Positions 8,203 to 15,147 of a stretch of 18,134 nucleotides of DNA are shown piece after piece. A program made the position numbers and the translations under genes. Under the pieces are notes generated by a model, which had not been told where the DNA came from, searched no databases, and saw only the letters and a program-made list of their open reading frames with translations. Positions within the stretch are counted from its first letter, which is position 1; the number at the start of each line of letters is the position of its first letter. Source of the stretch: Symbiobacteriaceae bacterium (lineage in GTDB: Bacteria; Bacillota; JAAYKD01; WRDA01); contig WRDA01000008.1 of NCBI GenBank assembly GCA_009783675.1, positions 1 through 18,134 on the forward strand, given 5' to 3'.

Positions 8203-10617
8203 CTATTTGATAACTGTTTCATAACTCCATTGAATGCCATCGCTACATAGTCGAACAGAGCCAACGATATCGGTTCGCAGCACCAAACTACTCACTTCAT
8301 CCAGCCGGTTTAGCGTCTCTCCACTAGGATGCCCATACGAGTTACCTACTCCAACTGAGATGAGAGTCGCAGCAGGCTTTATACCTGCGAGCCATTCGGC
8401 GCTGGACGCATTCCTGCTCCCGTGATGTGCTGCCTTGAGAATTACCTGGGCATCCTGTTCATGATAACCACGCCCTAGAATCTGTCGTTCAATATCTGCT
8501 TCAGCATCACCATTCAACCAAATCACTGTCTTACCATACTCTAATCTCAGGACAAGCGAAGAGTTGTTGACCTCTCCGAAGGATGGAGTTGGAACTAGCT
8601 CCGGAGCAGAAATAACCTCGAGGAGAACGGATGAATCAAGGTCAAGTATCTCCCCCTGGTTAAGCAAGAGGTATTTCATCTGTGGAAGAGAAGACAGCCA
8701 CATACTCAGTTCTGCTGGGAGTGTCTGGCAGCGCTCCAATCTGGGTAGTCCAACCATTTTTGTAGGGAAGCGGTCATAAGTCTGCATTACACCCTGGTAA
8801 TGGTCTTCATGGGGATGCGTGAAGAGCGCAAAATCGAGATATTGCACCCCTTGACGGCGCAAAAAGGGTACTATTGTATAGCGACCGACTTCGCTGACGA
8901 ATTGAGCTGAGCCTCCACCATCGATCAGCATGGTTTTTCCGTTAGGAAAACGAATGAAGATGCTGTCACCCTGACCAACGTCCAACATGATAACTTCAAA
9001 TTGGTATGGCCATGGATGAATGATCATTACAACTGAAAGCATGACAATTCCTGAGACCAGGCCCATCTTTTTGCGCCTGGCGAATATAGTTTCAGGACTT
9101 AGTACCAGCAGCAACAGTGCTCCGTAGAAGACAAAGACCAGCGGCCAACCAGGAGAAGGTATGTTCCAAACAGCTCCCGGAAGACTCGCTGTGACCTGTG
9201 CAATGCTCACCAGCAGATGCAGTAAACCTCTTGCGCACAGTGCCATACTCGTTGTGGCAAAGGCACCAAAAGGAGCAAGCAGGATAAGTAAAATTGCAAT
9301 AAACTGGATGGGAATAATTAATGCCGCACAAAGCAAATTGCTAAGAGGAGCTACCAGGGAAATCTGATTGAACAGTTGCACTCCCAGGGGTAGGACGCCA
9401 AGCTGAGCAGCAAACGTTACACCAAGACTTGTTACCAGAAACCTCGGCAATTTCAACTGTTGCAACCAGCGAGTAAAAATAGGATTAAAGAGCATGATAC
9501 CCGCGACAGAGAGGTATGATAACTGGAAACCTGCTTCAAAAATGGCAAAAGGATTGTGGAGGAGAATGAGAATTGCTGAAAAGATCAGCAAACTTGGCCA
9601 TTCAGGTCGCCGATGCATAATCTCTGCAGCTATCAAGATTAGAGCAGTAATGCCAGCACGCAGAATCGAAGGCTCAGAGCCAGTCAGCAACATGTAAGCG
9701 ATAGTCACAACGATCAGAAAGGCACGCTCACCCCAGAGGGAAATCCGAAAATAGCGTAGTAAAAATCGCAGAATTAAAAAAAGAACAGCGAAATGACCAC
9801 CCGAGACGACTAATAGGTGAACAACCCCTGCCTGTCGAAAAGCATCGTCCCACTCCTCAGGCAGTTCATCATTCATCCCAATGGTTAGCCCGGACAGTAA
9901 CTCAACCCACTCTCTCTGCATAAACTCCTGGCCGGAATCCAGAAAAGCAGAGATAACCATCTGCCTAGTTTTGTAAAGAGAAAGCTGCAGATTCCAACTA
10001 TCCTGGGGCAATCTATAGAGTAATTCTACCTGATCCTGATTTCCACTGGCATTTCCGATAATACCTCGACGTCTAAAGAGCAGAGACCAATCAGGGTCAC
10101 CAAAATTCCTACCCTGACGATAACGATTTATCTTTACAATGGCTTCGATTATATCCCCAGGTTGCCAGGACATTCCAGCACTGCTCTCAGAGTCTTCTTC
10201 AACCGATTCCGGATCTCTGGCAGGATAGAGGCGTAAGCGTATATGACCTTCAAGTGGTATCCACTTGCCGCTTTTATGGATAAAAAGATCATTGAGGTCC
10301 AGGATCCAATCATGACCTTGTTTTCTGGGAAAGCCACCAACCATACCCTGAATTCTGGCCTCCTGGCGATCCAGATCAACGGGTAGAATCTCTGGTAAAG
10401 CCAGCCAGTGTGCCGATGCATAAAAATAGCCAAGAGCCAGCGACAACAGCAAAACGCTCCATACAAGACCTTCATCTTGTATCTTTTTACGCAGGATCCA
10501 TGTTCCTACTGTCATCGCTGATACTAACAGCCAAGAAGACCTATAATCGACTGACTGTAGGCAGATGCCTGTTATAAAGGAGATACAGAACCAAAAAAAC
10601 GGTCTTTTCAACGCCAT
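8203..10617 (-). CDS. comEC: DNA internalization channel ComEC/Rec2
   Basis: ComEC forms the membrane channel that carries single-stranded DNA into the cytosol during transformation. Length is 804 residues, full size. Residues ~1-75 hold the first membrane helices. An N-terminal OB-like domain (DUF4131) is at ~80-205. The multi-helix Competence domain is at ~235-505, with HLLVVSGGHFAVL near 267. A C-terminal metallo-beta-lactamase-like domain starts at ~540 (MLDVGQGDS). Its metal and catalytic residues are intact: HPHEDH (601-606), NGDAE (702-706), HHGS (731-734) and GHP (762-764). ATG at 10617 lies 10 nt after the comEA stop, with AAGG upstream. The comEB gene found between comEA and comEC in Bacillus is absent. 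Confidence 0.96.
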   Translation of the reverse strand: MALKRPFFWFCISFITGICLQSVDYRSSWLLVSAMTVGTWILRKKIQDEGLVWSVLLLSLALGYFYASAHWLALPEILPVDLDRQEARIQGMVGGFPRKQGHDWILDLNDLFIHKSGKWIPLEGHIRLRLYPARDPESVEEDSESSAGMSWQPGDIIEAIVKINRYRQGRNFGDPDWSLLFRRRGIIGNASGNQDQVELLYRLPQDSWNLQLSLYKTRQMVISAFLDSGQEFMQREWVELLSGLTIGMNDELPEEWDDAFRQAGVVHLLVVSGGHFAVLFLILRFLLRYFRISLWGERAFLIVVTIAYMLLTGSEPSILRAGITALILIAAEIMHRRPEWPSLLIFSAILILLHNPFAIFEAGFQLSYLSVAGIMLFNPIFTRWLQQLKLPRFLVTSLGVTFAAQLGVLPLGVQLFNQISLVAPLSNLLCAALIIPIQFIAILLILLAPFGAFATTSMALCARGLLHLLVSIAQVTASLPGAVWNIPSPGWPLVFVFYGALLLLVLSPETIFARRKKMGLVSGIVMLSVVMIIHPWPYQFEVIMLDVGQGDSIFIRFPNGKTMLIDGGGSAQFVSEVGRYTIVPFLRRQGVQYLDFALFTHPHEDHYQGVMQTYDRFPTKMVGLPRLERCQTLPAELSMWLSSLPQMKYLLLNQGEILDLDSSVLLEVISAPELVPTPSFGEVNNSSLVLRLEYGKTVIWLNGDAEADIERQILGRGYHEQDAQVILKAAHHGSRNASSAEWLAGIKPAATLISVGVGNSYGHPSGETLNRLDEVSSLVLRTDIVGSVRLCSDGIQWSYETVIK

Positions 10618-10627
10618 ATGCAGACCT

Positions 10628-11269
10628 TCAAACAGTGATCAGGTCGCGCAGCTGTTCGAAGATACCGCTGCCGATTCCTGGTACTTTCTTCAAGTCATCA
10701 ATGGATAAGAAAGGACCGTTGCGTGCTCGGTAATCGATTATGGCCTGGGCTCTGACGCCTCCTATCTGAGGCAGAGTCTCTAAAGTGGCTTTGCTTGCCG
10801 TATTGATATTAATTTTGGCAGAGCTCCTGGTATCTATGCTCTCTGCGGTATCTGACTCTGTCTCGGTTGCTTCCTCTCCTGTGCGAGGTAATCGATAGCG
10901 AGAGCCATCCTGTAACACCATCGCCAAGTTTACGGCTTCTCGATCTGCCTCTGCATCGAAACCGCCAGCCATTCTAACAGCTGTATCCAGACGAGAACCC
11001 TCTGGAAGTTCGTAGACCCCTGGACTCTTTACTGCTCCGACAATATAGACAATAATACTCCTGACCTCTGGCGTTGTTGCACCCGATACTGCGGCAGTAC
11101 CGGGATCTGACGTTCCTGAAGCCGCTGTTGAGTTCCAGGGAATAGCAGTTAGGGACGCTACTGGATTAAGACTCTTCTGATAACTGTTCCACCAGGTTAT
11201 CCCGATGCCCGATATCAGGATACCGAGAATCAAACCAAAGATTACCTGCTCCTTATGCAACTGAGGCAT
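10628..11269 (-). CDS. comEA: Competence DNA receptor ComEA
   Basis: ComEA binds double-stranded DNA outside the membrane and passes it to ComEC. I place the start at ATG 11269, because AGAGGTGG stands 7 nt upstream. The longer frame from TTG 11293 has no comparable site. Length is 213 residues. A membrane anchor lies at ~9-27 (VIFGLILGILISGIGITWW). A Ser/Thr/Ala-rich linker follows. An SLBB domain is at ~71-128 (VYIVGAVKSPGVYEL). A double helix-hairpin-helix domain is at ~152-213 (ININTASKATLETLPQIG, then VPGIGSGIFEQL). It is separated from glyS by 98 nt, the largest gap in the array, and followed after 10 nt by comEC. Confidence 0.95.
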   Translation of the reverse strand: MPQLHKEQVIFGLILGILISGIGITWWNSYQKSLNPVASLTAIPWNSTAASGTSDPGTAAVSGATTPEVRSIIVYIVGAVKSPGVYELPEGSRLDTAVRMAGGFDAEADREAVNLAMVLQDGSRYRLPRTGEEATETESDTAESIDTRSSAKININTASKATLETLPQIGGVRAQAIIDYRARNGPFLSIDDLKKVPGIGSGIFEQLRDLITV

Positions 11270-11367
11270 TTTACTACCACCTCTTACGATCAAATAAGAG
11301 ACTGGTACTACGTAAGGAGTGCAATCACTGCTCCATAACTAGGCTCTATAAATATTCGTGATCTGCC

Positions 11368-12768
11368 TTAAAATCCCTTGTCTTTATCTCCTAATTGTTG
11401 AAATAGCCATGCTTCAATATTTTCCATGGGAAGTCGTTGCTGCTCCATGCTGTCACGGAAGCGAATCGTAACACAATCATCGTCAACGCTTTGAAAATCG
11501 TAAGTTAAACAAAAAGGCACGCCTACTTCATCATAACGTCGGTAACGCTTTCCTATACTCCCCACATCGTCAAAGTCCACCATCCAATGCTTCTGTAAGC
11601 GTTGATACACTTTAGTTGCAGGTTCACTGAGTTTCTTGGAAAGAGGTACAACAGCTACCTTAATCGGTGCCAGCCTGGGATCAAGATGCAGAACTGTGCG
11701 AGTCTCACCGTCACTAAGGAGTTCTTCATCGTAAGCATCACATAAAAAAGCGAGAGCCAGTCTGCTCACACTGACGGATGGTTCTATGCAGAAAGGAATG
11801 TATTTTTCGTTTGTTAAGGGATCTAAATACATAAGGTCCTTCCCGGAGACTTGAGCATGACAACGCAAGTCGTAGTCTGTACGATTGGCAATACCCCATA
11901 GTTCTCCTCTGCCAAAAGGGAAGTCGAACTCAATATCAGTCGTTGCACTGGAATAATGCGAAAGCTCTTCCGCTTTGTGATCCCGCAGCGTTATGTGATC
12001 CGGATTTAATCCTAAATCAAGTAACCAACTGCGACAAAAGACGCGCCAAAAATCGAACCATTCATCAGCCGATGATGGCGAGCAGAAAAACTCCATCTCC
12101 AACTGCTCAAACTCACGAGTCCTGAATATGAAGTTACCTGGAGTGATCTCGTTGCGGAAAGCCTTACCTATCTGACATACTCCCAAGGGTAGCTTGCGTC
12201 GCGTAGAGACCAGTAGATTTCTAAAGTTTATAAATATGCCCTGGGCTGTCTCCGGTCTTAAATAAACCACAGACTGGCTGTCTTCCAGGGCACCCTGGTG
12301 TGTTTTAAACATCATATTAAAACGTCGAATAGGAGTGAAGTCCCTGCTTGAGCACAGAGGACAGGTAACTGCTTCCTCTCGTAAGTAATCCTGCATTCTG
12401 TCGAATGACCAGCCATCCGCATTTATCTCCCGGCCAATTGCGACGCTGTGATCTGTAATAAGTTTGTCCGCCCTGAATCGTGCCTTACAATTACGGCAAT
12501 CTATAAGCGGGTCATTAAAGTTACCGACATGACCTGAAGTAACCCACACCTGCGGATTAATTAGAATCCCGGTATCGATTCCTACGTTATAAGCCGACTC
12601 TTGAACGAATTTTTGCCACCACATCTTTTTAATATTATTGTTCAACTCGATTCCCAGAGGACCGTAATCCCATGTATTGGCCAGACCACCATATATTTCC
12701 GAACCTGGATATATATATCCCCTGGTCTTACACAGGTTCACAAGCTTGTCCATGGTGAGAGAAGACAT
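11368..12768 (-). CDS. glyS: Glycyl-tRNA synthetase, alpha2 type
   Basis: This is a class II synthetase charging tRNA-Gly, the single-chain homodimer type (466 residues) rather than the separate alpha and beta chains of B. subtilis. The N-terminus has YGGLANTWDYGPLG. Two CxxC knuckles (Cys91/94 and Cys136/139) suggest a zinc site. YLRPETAQG (169-177) and motif 2, FRNEITP followed by FRTREFEQLEMEFF, are intact. WGIANRTDYDL is present. Motif 3 reads EPSVSVSRLALAFL, where the family usually has a Gly before the variable residues and Arg. The C-terminal anticodon-binding domain covers ~350-460. ATG at 12768 has AGGAG upstream. It lies 12 nt after trpS. Confidence 0.95.
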   Translation of the reverse strand: MSSLTMDKLVNLCKTRGYIYPGSEIYGGLANTWDYGPLGIELNNNIKKMWWQKFVQESAYNVGIDTGILINPQVWVTSGHVGNFNDPLIDCRNCKARFRADKLITDHSVAIGREINADGWSFDRMQDYLREEAVTCPLCSSRDFTPIRRFNMMFKTHQGALEDSQSVVYLRPETAQGIFINFRNLLVSTRRKLPLGVCQIGKAFRNEITPGNFIFRTREFEQLEMEFFCSPSSADEWFDFWRVFCRSWLLDLGLNPDHITLRDHKAEELSHYSSATTDIEFDFPFGRGELWGIANRTDYDLRCHAQVSGKDLMYLDPLTNEKYIPFCIEPSVSVSRLALAFLCDAYDEELLSDGETRTVLHLDPRLAPIKVAVVPLSKKLSEPATKVYQRLQKHWMVDFDDVGSIGKRYRRYDEVGVPFCLTYDFQSVDDDCVTIRFRDSMEQQRLPMENIEAWLFQQLGDKDKGF

Positions 12769-12780
12769 ATTTTACTCTCC

Positions 12781-13770
12781 TTAACTAAAGTAGGCGATTT
12801 GCAACGCCTCGCGGACTTCACGCATAGTTTCCTCTGCCAGGAGCAGCGCTTTTGCTGTACCAGCTCTCAATATCTCATCTACACGACCAGGGTGCTTCTT
12901 AAGTTCATCCCGGCGTTCACGTACTGGTTCAAGGAGGTCATTTAATACACCTGCGAGACGTTTTTTACAGGCTACACAACCTATAAGTCCACCACGGCAT
13001 CTCTCTGCGATATCCTCTTTCTCAACGTCATTAAATGCCAAGTGATAGGCATAAACAGTGCAGATATCGGGATGTCCGGGATCACTGGCTCGTATACGAG
13101 CAGGATCTGTGACAGCCTTGTTCACCTGGTTTAGTACTTCCGAGGTATCATCGCTTAAAAAGATACAGTTGCCCATACTCTTGGACATTTTAGCATTTCC
13201 GTCCAAACCTACCAGACGACCCACTCTGCCTACCAGAGCTTCCGGTTCAATCAGCACAGGTTTGTATAATTCGTTAAACCGACGAACTATTTTACGTGTC
13301 AACTCCAGATGTGGTACCTGATCTTCTCCAACAGGAACCACATGCGCCTTGCAGAAGGTTATATCTGCTGCCTGGGATACCGGGTAACCCAAAAAACCGT
13401 ACATCAGATCATTATACCCGCGCTGTGCAGCCTCACTCTTAATAGTGGGATTATGGCGCAGGACATTCACTGATACAAAGTTAGAGTAAAGTACGGTTAG
13501 TTCGGCAATCTGCGGTATCATAGACTGGACTACGAAGGTGACCTTGTCAGGATCTACACCTACAGCCAGATTATCTTCAGCAGCCTGCCGCACATCAACT
13601 GCCAATGCTTCAGGGTTCTCCCAGTTAGTGGTTAGCGCCTGGATATCCGCGACGAGTATCAGAGTATCATATTCATCCTGAAGCTTAACACGGTTTTCCA
13701 ATGATCCGAGATAATGGCCAAGGTGGAGTTTACCTGTTGGTCGATCCCCGGTAAGTATGCGTTTCTTCAA
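12781..13770 (-). CDS. trpS: Tryptophanyl-tRNA synthetase
   Basis: This is a class I synthetase charging tRNA-Trp. Length is 329 residues, typical. The N-terminus MKKRILTGDRPTGKLHLGHY contains the HIGH-type motif HLGH (16-19). VPVGEDQVPH (145-154) is the family's adenylate/dimer region. The KMSKS loop is exact (194-198). The start is TTG at 13770, with GGAGG 9 nt upstream lying in the last codons of trmL. The two genes are only 2 nt apart. No T-box leader fits here, since the gene sits inside the array. Confidence 0.96.
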   Translation of the reverse strand: MKKRILTGDRPTGKLHLGHYLGSLENRVKLQDEYDTLILVADIQALTTNWENPEALAVDVRQAAEDNLAVGVDPDKVTFVVQSMIPQIAELTVLYSNFVSVNVLRHNPTIKSEAAQRGYNDLMYGFLGYPVSQAADITFCKAHVVPVGEDQVPHLELTRKIVRRFNELYKPVLIEPEALVGRVGRLVGLDGNAKMSKSMGNCIFLSDDTSEVLNQVNKAVTDPARIRASDPGHPDICTVYAYHLAFNDVEKEDIAERCRGGLIGCVACKKRLAGVLNDLLEPVRERRDELKKHPGRVDEILRAGTAKALLLAEETMREVREALQIAYFS

Positions 13771-13772
13771 TC

Positions 13773-14258
13773 TTATCTACCTCCAGATTCATCACAGGGA
13801 TATAAACCCTTGAAACCAGTTTGCCTGAGAGCTTCATAAAGAACAATGGCTACTGCATTGGAAAGGTTGAGAGAGCGAGATTCGCTGATCATAGGTATGC
13901 GAAGATGCATCTGGGGCTCTATACCTAGAATATCAGCGCTGAGACCCCTTGTTTCCGCACCAAACACCAACAAATCACCATCTAAAAATGAAGCAGTATT
14001 GTATGCACGCGCTCCTTTGGTAGTCAGGTAATAGCGTTTCCCTTCTGCATAAAGGTTAAAGCTTTCCCAATCAGGATGAATGTGCAGGTCGAGAAGATGC
14101 CAATAGTCCAAGCCAGCCCGTTTCAGCTGACTGTCAGACAAGGAGAAACCCAGAGGTTCCACCAGGTGCAGGATCGAGCCGGTTGCAGCACATAAGCGAG
14201 CAATGTTGCCTGTGTTCGGCGGGATCTCCGGTTCAACTAGAACTATCTGGAAAGCCAT
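13773..14258 (-). CDS. trmL: tRNA (cytidine(34)-2'-O)-methyltransferase
   Basis: This is a SPOUT-class (trefoil-knot) methyltransferase that 2'-O-methylates the wobble base of certain tRNA-Leu species. I chose ATG 14258 (161 residues, MAFQIVLVEPEIPPNTGNIA), since GGGAG lies 7 nt upstream. An extra seven codons from ATG 14279 have no better ribosome site. SAM-knot motifs are LVFGAETRGLSADIL and IPMISESRSLNLSNAVAIVLYEAL. It is the first gene of the long minus-strand array and is divergent from lexA. I see no consensus promoter for it in the 151-nt gap. Confidence 0.94.
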   Translation of the reverse strand: MAFQIVLVEPEIPPNTGNIARLCAATGSILHLVEPLGFSLSDSQLKRAGLDYWHLLDLHIHPDWESFNLYAEGKRYYLTTKGARAYNTASFLDGDLLVFGAETRGLSADILGIEPQMHLRIPMISESRSLNLSNAVAIVLYEALRQTGFKGLYPCDESGGR

Positions 14259-14350
14259 GTTTTCTCTCCCACAAAACACATTCTTTTATTCTACGCAAAC
14301 ATGCATCACCATTGAAGATTCTAATATAGGACACCAAATAGGGGACTCTA

Positions 14351-14379
14351 TTGACATATGCATAGCCATCTCATATAAT
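14351..14379 (+). promoter_or_regulatory. Consensus sigma-A promoter of lexA
   Basis: TTGACA at 14351-14356 and TATAAT at 14374-14379 are separated by exactly 17 nt, a perfect housekeeping promoter. Transcription should begin near 14386, giving a leader of about 25 nt before the GGGAGG ribosome site and ATG 14410. The sequence ACATATG, the centre of the Firmicutes SOS box, overlaps the -35 element, but the GAAC and GTTC arms are missing. Confidence 0.88.
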
Positions 14380-14409
14380 AAACTCATGTTTCAATGAGGG
14401 AGGTTAATC

Positions 14410-15030
14410 ATGCCACGAAGAATCAGTCAAGATGAAATGCAGGAGATAGCTGACCGGATTCTCAGTTTTATACGCTCGGAGATGCTGACCAAAGGGTTTG
14501 CTCCTTCAGTGCGGGAGATCGGAAAAGCCACCGGTGTCAAATCAACGGCTACCATATATAAGTATCTGTCCCGTTTGGAAGATATGGGCTTAATGCGCCG
14601 TGATGCCAGCAAGCCAAGAGCTCTGGAGATTCTCGATATATATCAGGTTCGTCCTATAGCTATGGTTCCCGTTCTCGGTCAGGTAACAGCAGGGGTACCC
14701 ATCCTTGCCATTGAAAACATTGTCGGACATCTGCCTGTACCCGAGCACATTCAAAGTAAGGGCGAAATATATGCCCTGAAGATTCGAGGCGACAGCATGA
14801 TCGAAGCTGGAATTCTCGACGGGGACTTCATATATGTATGCAAGCAAAACAGTGCCAGCAACGGGGAGATTGTCGTTGCCCTACTGGAAGATGAGGCTAC
14901 AGTAAAATACTATTACAGTGATCCCAAAGGTATCATGTTGCAGCCAGCCAATCCTGCTTATGAACCGATCTATACCAGGGAGTGCACTATCCTTGGTCGG
15001 GTTATGGGTCTCTACAGGGAGTTTATCTAA
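14410..15030 (+). CDS. lexA: LexA SOS repressor
   Basis: LexA represses DNA-damage genes and inactivates itself by cleavage when RecA filaments form. Length is 206 residues, typical. Residues ~1-70 are the winged helix-turn-helix (SVREIGKATGVKSTATIYKYLSRLEDMGLMRRD). The cleavage site is Ala94-Gly95 in VTAGVP. The catalytic Ser129 lies in GDSM and Lys166 in ATVK. GGGAGG stands 6 nt before the ATG. It is the only plus-strand gene of the window, divergent from trmL and convergent with alaS. The recognition helix differs from that of B. subtilis as I recall it (IYKYL against VHGHL), so its operator may differ. Confidence 0.97.
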   Translation: MPRRISQDEMQEIADRILSFIRSEMLTKGFAPSVREIGKATGVKSTATIYKYLSRLEDMGLMRRDASKPRALEILDIYQVRPIAMVPVLGQVTAGVPILAIENIVGHLPVPEHIQSKGEIYALKIRGDSMIEAGILDGDFIYVCKQNSASNGEIVVALLEDEATVKYYYSDPKGIMLQPANPAYEPIYTRECTILGRVMGLYREFI

Positions 15031-15118
15031 TAAGATAGCATAAGCACTAATATCTGATGGTCTCCTGTTTCTACTACTAACATATAACTTTTACAAAGTG
15101 ACCTTAAGCCGATCCCAG

Positions 15119-15147
15119 CCGCTTGCTATCAGTAAGCGGTTTATTTT
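15119..15147 (+). terminator. Intrinsic terminator of lexA
   Basis: The arms CCGCTTGCT and AGTAAGCGG (15119-15139) form a 9-bp stem with one G-U pair around a 3-nt loop. TTTATTTT follows at 15140-15147. The U-rich tail lies over the stop codon and last codons of the opposing alaS. The minus-strand reading has no T tract, so it serves lexA only. Confidence 0.8.

Noticed and set aside
11270..11293. Longer comEA start at TTG 11293
   Set aside because: There is no ribosome site before it, while AGAGGTGG stands at good spacing before ATG 11269, and the membrane anchor starts shortly after.
11294..11367. Terminator between glyS and comEA
   Set aside because: The GGAG/CTCC pairing near 11325 gives only a short stem and no T tract follows.
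14259..14279. trmL start seven codons upstream
   Set aside because: The segment encodes no family residues and overlaps the GGGAG ribosome site for ATG 14258.
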